From contig NZ_JAUSYC010000001.1 of assembly GCF_030816485.1 (NCBI RefSeq), forward strand, positions 1,984,001 through 2,048,000: 64,000 nucleotides of DNA, written 5' to 3'. Under the pieces are notes generated by a model. It saw only the letters and a program-made list of their open reading frames with translations, was not told where the DNA came from and made no database searches. This stretch comes from Arthrobacter sp. B1I2 (lineage in GTDB: Bacteria > Actinomycetota > Actinomycetes > Actinomycetales > Micrococcaceae). The position numbers were made by a program, and so were the translations under genes. Of the stretch, positions 28,833 through 36,677 are shown piece after piece. Position 1 is the first letter of the stretch; every line of letters begins with the position of its first letter.

Positions 28833-29249
28833 ATGACGTACACCCTGGCCATCACCGTCTCCCTTCCCTGGGCCGAAGCGCTGGAGCGCACGCGCGAGGC
28901 CCTTGCCGCGCAGGGGTTCGGGATCCTGACGGAAATCAACGTCCGGTCCACCTTCGAAGCCAAGCTCGGCACCGAAGCCGCGGACGCCTTCGGGGATTAC
29001 GTCATCCTTGGCGCCTGCAACCCGGCCCTTGCCAGCCGGGCCCTCGCCGCTGAACCGGAAATGGGGGCACTCCTGCCCTGCAATGTGGTGGTGCGCCGGA
29101 AGGCCGATGCCGACGAGACCACGGTTGAGGCCATCGACCCGCAGACCATGGTCCAGCTCAGCGAGGCGCCTGCCGTCAAAGAGGTGGCGGACGACGCCGG
29201 CACCCGGCTTCGCAAGGCACTCGCCAGCCTGACTGAAGCGGGAGCATAA
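28833..29249 (+). CDS. DUF302 domain protein
   Basis: The 138-residue soluble protein starts at ATG 28833 after GAGGAG. DUF302 features are the N-terminal beta strand ITVSLPWAEALERTREALAAQGFGILTEIN and a central GACNPALASRALAAEPEMGALLPCNVVV (about 58-85). The latter holds the conserved P.L...AL...P..G..LPC motif with a reactive-looking cysteine. DUF302 genes often sit in sulfur-oxidation or CstR regulons, as here, 45 nt downstream of the repressor. The biochemical role is unknown; the CNP and LPC cysteines could carry sulfur, which is speculation. Confidence 0.87.
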   Translation: MTYTLAITVSLPWAEALERTREALAAQGFGILTEINVRSTFEAKLGTEAADAFGDYVILGACNPALASRALAAEPEMGALLPCNVVVRRKADADETTVEAIDPQTMVQLSEAPAVKEVADDAGTRLRKALASLTEAGA

Positions 29250-29408
29250 AGCAGGGGCTGCCCGCGGCCGGACCGCACGGGTGCCGTAGCGACGCGCACA
29301 CGCGTCAGCGACGCGCATGTCCCCACGCGCACGGACTATTCAGGTAGCGCCTGGGGATATGGGTGTCGATAATTCGTATGGGCAGCGGGAAACTTTCGGG
29401 TACACGGA

Positions 29409-30158
29409 TCAGCGGGCGCTGGGTTCGGTTCCCACCCGGGCTGTGCCAGCCTCCAGCAGCCCGAAACGGTGGCGCGTCTCCAGCTGGACCAGATCGCGCG
29501 TGAAGGAAAACGCAAGCAGCGCCAGCGCCACGGCCGGGAATGCAGCCGCGGCGGGCATCCCCGGGAGCAGTGGGACCAGCAGCGCGAACGGCTGGAACGC
29601 CCCGATCGCCTTGCGGGATGCGCTCGGCGGCAGCGGCTCACGGAGGTGCGGCCGGAAGAGCCCCGCGGCCACGAACACGTAGTACATGGCCCCGGTGCCA
29701 AGGGTCCACCAGCCCGCCACGGGAGCGGCCGCGACGGACAGGACCAGCACCAGCGCCGCGTCGGTGGCGGCGTCAAACCGTGCGCCGGCCGCGGAGGCGG
29801 TCCCCGTACGGCGAGCCACCACGCCGTCCAGCCCGTCCAGGAGGAACGCGACGCCGCCCAGGACCGGCAGGAGAAGGTCCGCGGGGCGGCCTGCGAACAG
29901 TTGCGGAACCGCCACCACCGCGCAGAGCGCCACCAGGACGGCTCGCAGCAGGGTGACGCGGTCGGCCGGTGTTGAGAAGCGCGGAATACGCCGCAGGACG
30001 GAGGCGACGGCGGCCCCGGTCACCAGGGCACCTGCGCCGAGGCCGGCCAGTTGGAGGACCAGCCCGGACGCGGACAGGGACGACAGCCAAAGCGCCGCCA
30101 GTACGTACGCGGCAAGGGTGCCCACCGCGTCCGGCATTGCGCGCTCAGCTCCGCTCAT
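29409..30158 (-). CDS. CDP-alcohol phosphatidyltransferase family protein
   Basis: The 249-residue membrane protein has the complete CDP-alcohol phosphotransferase signature D-G-x2-A-R-x8-G-x3-D-x3-D, seen as DGVVARR...GARFDAATD (about residues 107-129). It has about seven hydrophobic segments around it. Such enzymes join CDP-diacylglycerol (or another CDP-alcohol) to inositol, glycerol-phosphate or similar acceptors. The acceptor is not decided. I place the start at ATG 30158 (MSGAERAMPD), with GGAAG upstream. The neighbour on the same strand is another small membrane protein. Confidence 0.84.
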   Translation of the reverse strand: MSGAERAMPDAVGTLAAYVLAALWLSSLSASGLVLQLAGLGAGALVTGAAVASVLRRIPRFSTPADRVTLLRAVLVALCAVVAVPQLFAGRPADLLLPVLGGVAFLLDGLDGVVARRTGTASAAGARFDAATDAALVLVLSVAAAPVAGWWTLGTGAMYYVFVAAGLFRPHLREPLPPSASRKAIGAFQPFALLVPLLPGMPAAAAFPAVALALLAFSFTRDLVQLETRHRFGLLEAGTARVGTEPSAR

Positions 30159-30200
30159 GCGCCACTTCCACCCGCACGCTGGCAACGGCTGCGGTGCCCG

Positions 30201-30665
30201 TCACCGGCGGCGACGTCGGGCCGGAAGCCTGGTGCCGGCGTCGGACCTTCCCTTGCGGCCGGCGCGGACCAGGCCTGCCAGCGCCAGCAGGCTCCCTACT
30301 CCCTCGGCAACAGCGCTGAGGGTTTTGGAGAAGAACCAGACGGGGTCGTACATCGCCGGGATCGGGCCGATCGCCGGGATGTCCACATACCGGTAGAGCA
30401 CGACGGCGGCGAACGCGCTCAGTGCCACCGCCAAGGCGAGTGCGTAGGCGGCGCGGCTGCCGCGCACCAGGACATAGATCCCGGCAACCACGGCGGCGGC
30501 CGCTTCGAGCAGGAACAGCGTGCCCTGGCTGACCATGCCCGGCTGCGCGTCCTGGTAGCCAGGCGCCAGGAAGAGGTGTACGCCCGCATCGATGAACAGG
30601 GCGAGGGCCGTCAGTAGTCGTAGTGCCACGCTTATGTATACGCCGGAAGTTGCCTCCCGGTTCAC
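30201..30665 (-). CDS. Small four-helix membrane protein
   Basis: The 154-residue protein has about four membrane segments (LRLLTALALFIDAGVHLF, FLLEAAAAVVAGIYVLV, AYALALAVALSAFAAVVLY, LSAVAEGVGSLLALAGLV). The C-terminus is very basic (GRKGRSDAGTRLPARRRRR). GTG 30665 follows AAGGGG by 5 nt. It is divergent from the YceI gene and upstream of the phosphatidyltransferase gene, 42 nt away, so the two membrane genes are probably one transcript. The FIDAGVHLFLAP motif recurs in small actinobacterial membrane proteins of unknown function. Confidence 0.78.
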   Translation of the reverse strand: MNREATSGVYISVALRLLTALALFIDAGVHLFLAPGYQDAQPGMVSQGTLFLLEAAAAVVAGIYVLVRGSRAAYALALAVALSAFAAVVLYRYVDIPAIGPIPAMYDPVWFFSKTLSAVAEGVGSLLALAGLVRAGRKGRSDAGTRLPARRRRR

Positions 30666-30774
30666 CCTTGCCCCTTATATATGTGGGTTTTATGGGGAAT
30701 ATTTAGGGGCATCCGTAAGCTTGCGCCGGTAGCGGGCAGCGAAGCCCGCGGCCCTAAGAGTAAGGAGAACGACC

Positions 30775-31320
30775 ATGACCCTCCCCAAGGAACTCACGCC
30801 GGGAACATGGACCCTGGACATGGCACACAGTGAGATCGGCTTCAGCGTCCGCCATGCCGGGATCAGCAAGGTCCGCGGCCGCTTCACCGAAGCCCAGGCC
30901 GAGGCACGGGTGGGGCGGTCCCTGACGGACTCCTCGGTGCACGCCACGGTGTCCACCGCCAGTTTCAACTCGGGGGACGCCAACCGCGACGGGCACGTGA
31001 AGGGCCCTGATTTCTTCGACGTCGAAAAGTATCCGGAGATGACGTTCCGCGGCACCCACATCGAAGGGGACGGGGAGGAATACACCCTGACCGGGGACCT
31101 GACCATCAAAGGCGTGACCCGGCCCATCGAGCTTGAGGTTGAGTTCACGGGCGTCGCCGTGGACCCCTTTGGCGCCACGCGTGCCGGATTCTCCGCCGAA
31201 GCCGAAATCAGCCGCAAGGAATTCGGGCTGACCTGGAATGCGGCTCTGGAAGCCGGCGGCGTGCTGGTCAGCGACAAGGTGAAGATCACCCTCGAAGCGG
31301 CGCTGGTGAAGCAGGGCTAG
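30775..31320 (+). CDS. YceI family lipid-binding protein
   Basis: The 181-residue YceI-domain protein has TWTLDMAHSEIGFSVRHAGISKVRGRF, HVKGPDFFDVEKYPEMTFRG and GDLTIKGVTRPIELEVE. The fold is a lipocalin-like beta barrel that binds isoprenoid lipids in homologues. No signal peptide is visible, so it is cytosolic here, as in many actinobacteria. ATG 30775 follows TAAGGAG. It lies 31 nt upstream of the PaaK-like gene on the same strand, but no functional link is evident. Confidence 0.92.
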   Translation: MTLPKELTPGTWTLDMAHSEIGFSVRHAGISKVRGRFTEAQAEARVGRSLTDSSVHATVSTASFNSGDANRDGHVKGPDFFDVEKYPEMTFRGTHIEGDGEEYTLTGDLTIKGVTRPIELEVEFTGVAVDPFGATRAGFSAEAEISRKEFGLTWNAALEAGGVLVSDKVKITLEAALVKQG

Positions 31321-31351
31321 CGCCAGGGCTGGACCCGTCAGGCAACGGACC

Positions 31352-32713
31352 GTGGACCTCCGCCTCATCTCCCACGTGCTGTTCCTGCGGACTGCGTTGC
31401 GGAAGCGGGACCGCTGGGATGCTGCCCGGATCGCCGGTCATCAGGACCATGCCTTGAAGGAACTGCGCCGGGCCGCCTACGCCGGCTCAGAGTTCTACCG
31501 CCGGCACCATGCGGGCCTGCACGACGCTCCGCTGGACCAGCTGCCGCCTGTGACCAAGGCAGACCTGATGGAGCATTTCGACGAGGCGATCACCACCCCG
31601 GACCTGACACTGGCGGAACTGGAGAACCATCTGCGGTCCCTGGCCGGGAGCGGTGGAGACCCCGGGCTGCCGTGGAAGGGGCGGTGGTGGGCGGCGGCGA
31701 CGGCGGGGACCACCGGCCGGCGCGGAACTTTCGTCTGGAACCGCGCCGAATGGGCGGCAATCCTGGCCTCCTACGCCCGCGCGAACGACTGGGCCGGGAT
31801 CTCGCCCCGGCTGACCCGGCCTCTGAAGGTGGCCCTGGTCAGCTCGCGCGTCCCCACCCACCAGTCAGCCGTCGTCGGCGCGTCCCTGCGCTCCAGGATG
31901 ATCCCCACCCTCCGGCTGGACGTCACCGCACCGATGGATGGGAACGTTGCCGCGCTGAACCGGTTCCAACCCGGAATCCTCGTCGGTTACGCCTCAGCGC
32001 TCAAACCCCTCGCGGCCGAGCAGCAGGCCGGACGGCTGCACATCGCGCCGCAAGGGGTGATGTCAGCCTCCGAGGTGCTCAGCCCCCACACGGCGTCGGA
32101 ACTCGAAGCAGCGTGGGGGAGTGCCCCTTTCGACGTCTATGCCGCCACCGAAACGGCCGGGATCGCGTCCCCCTGCACCTACCGGAACCGCCACGTTTAC
32201 GAGGACCTCGTATTCATCGAACCCGTGGACCAGGCATATAACCCTGTCCCGGCGGGGACAACCGGGGCCAGGCTCCTGGTCACCGTCCTCTTCTCGCGCA
32301 CCCTGCCGTTGATCAGGTACGAGATGTCGGACACCGTAAGACTGGGCGGCCGAGGCTGCCCCTGCGGACGAAGCTTCACCGTCATGGAGGATATCGAAGG
32401 GCGCATTGAGGACGTCCTGCAGCTGCCCGGCAGGACAGGCACCGTCAGCGTGCACCCCAACGTTTTCCACCACGTCCTGGACCAGGCTGCCATCGCAGGG
32501 TGGCAGGTCATCCAGGAACCCTCCGGGCTGCGGGTACTCCTGGCCGGTCTCACACCCGGGCACTCCGTGGATGGAGTCCGGGCGGCAGTAGCCGACGCCC
32601 TCCTCGCAGCCGGCGCGGCGCACACCCACGTGGACGTGAAGGTTGTGGAACGGCTTGACCGGACAGCCCTCGGAAAAGCACCGTTCGTTCGCGCCTTGAA
32701 AGGCAGGCCTTAA
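31352..32713 (+). CDS. PaaK-like adenylate-forming enzyme
   Basis: The 453-residue protein resembles phenylacetate-CoA ligase (PaaK) and related CapK proteins. The nucleotide loop is AAATAGTTGRRGTFVWN (about 112-128). VYAATETAGIASPC, LIRYEMSDTVRLG (about 320) and the Cys-rich GCPCGRSF follow. A small C-terminal domain starts near residue 350. It would adenylate a carboxylic acid and join it to CoA or another nucleophile. It begins with GTG 31352 without a strong ribosome site. The substrate is unknown, and there is no phenylacetate catabolic gene nearby. Confidence 0.78.
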   Translation: MDLRLISHVLFLRTALRKRDRWDAARIAGHQDHALKELRRAAYAGSEFYRRHHAGLHDAPLDQLPPVTKADLMEHFDEAITTPDLTLAELENHLRSLAGSGGDPGLPWKGRWWAAATAGTTGRRGTFVWNRAEWAAILASYARANDWAGISPRLTRPLKVALVSSRVPTHQSAVVGASLRSRMIPTLRLDVTAPMDGNVAALNRFQPGILVGYASALKPLAAEQQAGRLHIAPQGVMSASEVLSPHTASELEAAWGSAPFDVYAATETAGIASPCTYRNRHVYEDLVFIEPVDQAYNPVPAGTTGARLLVTVLFSRTLPLIRYEMSDTVRLGGRGCPCGRSFTVMEDIEGRIEDVLQLPGRTGTVSVHPNVFHHVLDQAAIAGWQVIQEPSGLRVLLAGLTPGHSVDGVRAAVADALLAAGAAHTHVDVKVVERLDRTALGKAPFVRALKGRP

Positions 32714-32782
32714 GGTGCACCGTAGCCAGGGGAAGATAAATTTCGGCGAACTGAAGGTTCTTTCCCGGGCCCGGGCCCCTCG

Positions 32783-34015
32783 TCAGCTGTTGCCGCCCAG
32801 GTGGATGGTGACCATGGTGCCCGCCCCGGGGACTGGTCCGATCTCAAGCCGTCCTCCGCTTGCGGAGGCGATCCGGGCAGCTGTGGCCAGGCCCAGCCCT
32901 GTCCCTGGCGGGTCGTCCTCCCGGTGCAGGCGGACCAGGGGATCCAGGACCCGTTTCCGGTCGGCTTCGCTGATGCCTTTGCCGTTATCGATGACGCGCA
33001 GGGTTGTTCCGTCCTCGGCCCGGTGGCCGGTGATGTGTATGACGGGAGGGATGCCCGGCCGGCTGTAGGTGATGGAGTTGTGCACCAGGTTCTGCAGCAG
33101 CACGCGCATCTGGACGGCATCGGCCGTAAAGGCCAGGTCACCGCATTCAATCGAGGCGCCGTACTCTTCGATGCTGGCCGCCAGGTCCTGCTCAACGTCC
33201 CGGACCAGGTCCGGCAGGGAAACCCGGGTTGGCCGGACGTCCCCGCCGATGGTGGCGTACGACAGGACATCGGTCACCATGGACAGCATCCGCTGTCCGG
33301 AATTGGCCACTACATCGAGGTATTCCGCGATCTGCCGCTCCTCCAGTGCTTCGGCTTCGTCCCGGGCCAGTTCAACGTAGCCGAGGACGGAGGTGAGCGG
33401 GTTGCGGAGGTCATGGCTGATCCGGCCGGCGAACTCTGCCAGGAGCGTGTTGCTGCGTTGGGCCTCGGCAAGCGCGTCGGCAAGCTGGCGGGCACGGTGC
33501 TGAAGCTGCAGGGCTTCGACGACTTCGGCAGCGAGGATTTCCAGGCCCTTGAGCTGCCGGTCGCTCAGCCGCCCGGTTTCCCTTGCCCCTGCGCAGAGCG
33601 TGCCCAGGACAAAGCCGTCCTCAGCCACTAAGGGGATGGACGCGTAAAACCTGACCTCGCCCCGGCGGCCGTCCACATAGGGGTTGTTGCTGTAGCGGGG
33701 ATCAAGCGAGGCATCCTCAAGGACGGTGGGGGTTCCGCTCAGGAAACCGACAGCGCACATCGAATCTTCCAGGGAGCACAGATATGGTTCCATGCCGGCC
33801 GTTGCCACCTGATACTGCAGGTCCTCAGTGATGATGTTGATCGCTGTCACGGGTTGCCCGCACAGCGTCCTGGCCAGTTCCACCAGGTTCTGCAGGCGCT
33901 GGGAGGGAATCGGGACGGCGATTTCCAGGCCCGGCCCGGGTGTGGGGAGTCCGGTCCTCGCGAGGACAGCATCCCTGGCCAGCTCTTTCACCGTCACCGC
34001 GGGAAACTCGAACAT
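32783..34015 (-). CDS. GAF-domain sensor histidine kinase
   Basis: The 410-residue cytosolic kinase has a GAF domain (about 40-165) with AINIITEDLQYQVATAG and RFYASIPLVAEDGFVLGTLCA. A short helix leads to the HisKA H-box RISHDLRNPLTSVLGYV (phosphorylated His about 202). The ATPase domain shows VLLQNLVHNSITYS (N box), RVIDNGKGI (G1) and GTGLGLATAARIA (G2). There is no membrane segment. No response regulator lies next to it, so it is an orphan kinase in this window. A GAF-type phytochrome or redox input cannot be chosen from sequence. Confidence 0.9.
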   Translation of the reverse strand: MFEFPAVTVKELARDAVLARTGLPTPGPGLEIAVPIPSQRLQNLVELARTLCGQPVTAINIITEDLQYQVATAGMEPYLCSLEDSMCAVGFLSGTPTVLEDASLDPRYSNNPYVDGRRGEVRFYASIPLVAEDGFVLGTLCAGARETGRLSDRQLKGLEILAAEVVEALQLQHRARQLADALAEAQRSNTLLAEFAGRISHDLRNPLTSVLGYVELARDEAEALEERQIAEYLDVVANSGQRMLSMVTDVLSYATIGGDVRPTRVSLPDLVRDVEQDLAASIEEYGASIECGDLAFTADAVQMRVLLQNLVHNSITYSRPGIPPVIHITGHRAEDGTTLRVIDNGKGISEADRKRVLDPLVRLHREDDPPGTGLGLATAARIASASGGRLEIGPVPGAGTMVTIHLGGNS

Positions 34016-34120
34016 GCCGGGACGGTGATTCCAGCGGGGTTGATTTCCCGGCTCCGAAAGGGGTGCTCACACATCGAACCATCATGACAGATCTGGGCGT
34101 CCGGTCCGTTGATGCGGGGC

Positions 34121-35434
34121 TCAGGGCACCGCGGCCCGCACCTGGTTCCGCATCACATCGAAAAAGACGTCCTGGTTCTCGGCGCTGCCCAACCCGTGCC
34201 CGCCCTCCAGCCAGATCAGTTTCTTGTCCGGCGCCGACAGCGCGTTGCAGTAGTCCTCAACCAGCGAGGCTATGGCATTAATATCGTGCCGGCCCACAAA
34301 AAAGTAGACAGGAACGTCCAGCTTTAGGGCCTGCTGACGGAAGTCCAGGTCCTCGAGCTGCGGATAGACGGCATTGAACGACTCGATCACCCCGCGGGTG
34401 TGGTTGACCTTGTCGAGGTAGCCGTACTCGGGGACGAAGAACGGGATGAGGGGCACAGCCACCGAGAAGCGCATGCTTCCCATCATCTCGTTCAGCACGT
34501 CCAGGAAGGCGACGTAGGGGGAGGCCACGTCGGCGCCGTGGTAGGGCGGCGGACCGTTGCGCCGGAGTTCGTCGGCACGCCCCCTGTCGCCCTGTTCCTC
34601 AAGGTGCTGAAGCGCCAGCTCGTAGCCCATACGGTCGTTTTCGGTGGTGTTCACCATCTGGCCGCTGCTGACGAAGGCGTGATACAGCTCCGGGTGTTCC
34701 TGGACCAGCCAGATCCCCAGGATGCTGGACCATGACACGCCATAAATGAAAATCTTCTCCTGCTTGAAGCGCTCCCGCAGCAGGTTGGTGAGGGCAACGG
34801 CGTCATTCACGTACCGTTCCTTGTGGAGGTCTTTGACCGGCACCGAACCGTAGGATTTTCCGGTTCCGGGCTCGTCCCAGCTGACCACGGTGAACGTGTC
34901 CTCCAGTGCGCGGAACTCCTGGGCATTGAAGAAACCGCCGCCGCCCGGGCCGCCCATTCCCAAGTTCAGCAGCACCGGGTTGGATGGATCGTGGCCCCGG
35001 ACCAGAATCCACTGCTCGCTGCCGTTCAGCTCCACTTTCTCGACGCCCGCGAGGCTGCCCGGCACCGGCTGGCCGTCGGGACCGGTGACCGGCGGGGTGC
35101 CGGACAGGACCTGGGACGCAAGCACAGCGCCGCCGGCGATGAGCACCAGGACACCCACGCCGGCCAGCTGGGCGTGTTGTTTCCGGCGCCGGACCACCAG
35201 CCACACCACGGCTGCCAGCCCCACGAGGAGCAAAGGCAACCACGCGAAGACCGGCACCCCGGTGGTAAGCGGCAGCAGCACCACGGGCAGGAGAAGCACG
35301 ACGGCGGCCACCAGCGCCAGGGCCGTCTTCCAGAAAATACCGCGACGGCGCGGCGCGGGTTCCTGCCGCTGAGTGGCGGCAGGATCTTCTGCTGGGGATA
35401 TCCGGCGGGAGTTCATGGCATGAGGGTGTGGCAT
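34121..35434 (-). CDS. Membrane-anchored alpha/beta hydrolase (prolyl-aminopeptidase-like)
   Basis: The 437-residue protein has two or three N-terminal membrane segments (about 33-120) and then an alpha/beta-hydrolase domain outside. It has PVLLNLGMGGPGGGGFFN (oxyanion HG-like), SWDEPGTGKSYG and nucleophile GVSWSSILG (about residue 255). VGRHDINAIA is the acid and EGGHGLG the His. The layout recalls proline iminopeptidase-like S33 enzymes. An upstream ATG at 35434 lacks a clear ribosome site; ATG 35416 (MNSRRISP) is an alternative. Peptide or ester substrate unknown. It stands alone between two minus-strand genes. Confidence 0.82.
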   Translation of the reverse strand: MPHPHAMNSRRISPAEDPAATQRQEPAPRRRGIFWKTALALVAAVVLLLPVVLLPLTTGVPVFAWLPLLLVGLAAVVWLVVRRRKQHAQLAGVGVLVLIAGGAVLASQVLSGTPPVTGPDGQPVPGSLAGVEKVELNGSEQWILVRGHDPSNPVLLNLGMGGPGGGGFFNAQEFRALEDTFTVVSWDEPGTGKSYGSVPVKDLHKERYVNDAVALTNLLRERFKQEKIFIYGVSWSSILGIWLVQEHPELYHAFVSSGQMVNTTENDRMGYELALQHLEEQGDRGRADELRRNGPPPYHGADVASPYVAFLDVLNEMMGSMRFSVAVPLIPFFVPEYGYLDKVNHTRGVIESFNAVYPQLEDLDFRQQALKLDVPVYFFVGRHDINAIASLVEDYCNALSAPDKKLIWLEGGHGLGSAENQDVFFDVMRNQVRAAVP

Positions 35435-35532
35435 AAGGAGGGGCCCAAGTCAGGACCCGGGGTGCCAATTCGACCTTCCCCCGGCACTCCCGCTGGAGCT
35501 AGGGCTGAAGGTCCCGCGGTTGGGACGCCGCC

Positions 35533-36279
35533 CTACAGCGGCTGGGGCCGCACTTTTACGTTGCGCAGCGAGCGGATCAGCGCGACGGCGGTGACGGATC
35601 CGGCCGCCATGATCGAGGCCAGCACCACCACCTGGAACCGGCCGGCCTCCAGGGGCGAGGCGCCGCCGAAGATCGCGCCCACGAACGCGCCGGGCAGGGT
35701 GACCAGGCCGGTGGTCTTGGTTTGGTCCGTGGAGGGAATCAACGCCGAATGCACGGCCTGCCGGGCCTGGATCAGGGTGGCCTGCCGCGGTGTTGCGCCC
35801 AGCGCCAACCAGCCCTCCACCTGGTCCCACTGCTCCGCAACAGCCTCGAAGAAGCGGCGGCCGGCCAGGGTGGCGATGGTCATGGAGTTGCCGATCACGA
35901 TCCCGCCCACCGCAAGGACATAACGCGGGGCGAACTCGATGGCGCCCGTTCCGAACACAACCGCGAGTGTCACCAGGATCCCGGCAGCCATGGTCACGGC
36001 CACCAGGGCAAAGCGGCGCAGGGACCAGGTGAGCCGCCGGGTGGCCGTCACGGACGCCACGCTGAACATGACCAGCAGGGCCGCCCCCACCCACAACGGA
36101 TTGGTGATGATCCCGCCCAGCACCAGGCTGATGGCCGCCAGCTGGGCTGCCCCGCGGAGGATGGCCAGGGCAGGGGAGAGGTACGACGGCGTCCGCGCGC
36201 CCCAGAGGACGCCCACCGTGAGTGCCGCCAGGATGGCAACGGCCACGAGGGTGGGCAGAAGGGCGGCGAGGGCGGGCAT
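35533..36279 (-). CDS. FetB/UPF0014 family ABC-type permease
   Basis: The 248-residue membrane protein has about seven hydrophobic segments and UPF0014/FetB marks. These are GVLWGARTPSYLSPALAILRGAAQLAAISLVLG, the GNSMTIATLAGRRFFE segment, EGWLALGATPRQA and STDQTKTTGLVTLPGAFVG. FetB pairs with the ATPase FetA in a putative iron or peroxide-related exporter. No ATPase gene is adjacent, so this is an orphan permease or its ATPase lies elsewhere. ATG 36279 begins the frame. It sits immediately downstream of the short DUF2795 gene on the same strand. Confidence 0.87.
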   Translation of the reverse strand: MPALAALLPTLVAVAILAALTVGVLWGARTPSYLSPALAILRGAAQLAAISLVLGGIITNPLWVGAALLVMFSVASVTATRRLTWSLRRFALVAVTMAAGILVTLAVVFGTGAIEFAPRYVLAVGGIVIGNSMTIATLAGRRFFEAVAEQWDQVEGWLALGATPRQATLIQARQAVHSALIPSTDQTKTTGLVTLPGAFVGAIFGGASPLEAGRFQVVVLASIMAAGSVTAVALIRSLRNVKVRPQPL

Positions 36280-36323
36280 GCCGCCAGCTTAGCTGCGAGG
36301 GGGAGCCGGCCCCTGGTATGCGC

Positions 36324-36524
36324 CTAGGAGTTGCTGTCCGAAATTGCCGAGCTCACTGCGGTGGGGCTGTCGTATTCCCGGTCCGGAAGTGCTTCCAGGG
36401 CCTCGATGACGTTGCTGTCGGCGCCCGAGTCCTTTGCCCGGGACAGCAGGTCTTCGCGCTTTGCGGGATAGTCGATGCCGCCCAGGAATTTCTGGACCTG
36501 GATGGGGTTGGGAGTGTCTGCCAT
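36324..36524 (-). CDS. DUF2795 small protein
   Basis: The 66-residue soluble protein has the DUF2795 pattern VQKFLGGIDYPAKREDLLSRAKDSGADSNVIEALEALPDREYDSPTAV. That is a small helical winged-type fold of unknown role common in actinobacteria. I use ATG 36524; longer in-frame extensions run antisense to kdpD and are not coding. It is divergent from kdpD (gap 36525-36677). The 44-nt gap to the FetB-like gene is compatible with one transcript. Confidence 0.86.
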   Translation of the reverse strand: MADTPNPIQVQKFLGGIDYPAKREDLLSRAKDSGADSNVIEALEALPDREYDSPTAVSSAISDSNS

Positions 36525-36677
36525 GGTGCCGGTTTCCCTTCGGTGCGGGTTGTGTTCCCCGTGGTCCACCACGTTCGGGCCGCGGTGGATTTCATCGTAG
36601 CCCTGCCCCCTGACAAGAGGAATGCCTGCTCGGCCGGACGCGGTGGGTTGGTCAGGGTGGCCGAAGGGGATAAGACT

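Noticed and set aside
29291..29317. GACGCG-CACA-CGCGTC mini-palindrome and a nearby GACGCGCA, like repeat ends
   Set aside because: Only the terminal words of the repeat family occur; the internal boxes are missing, so it was not counted as a copy.
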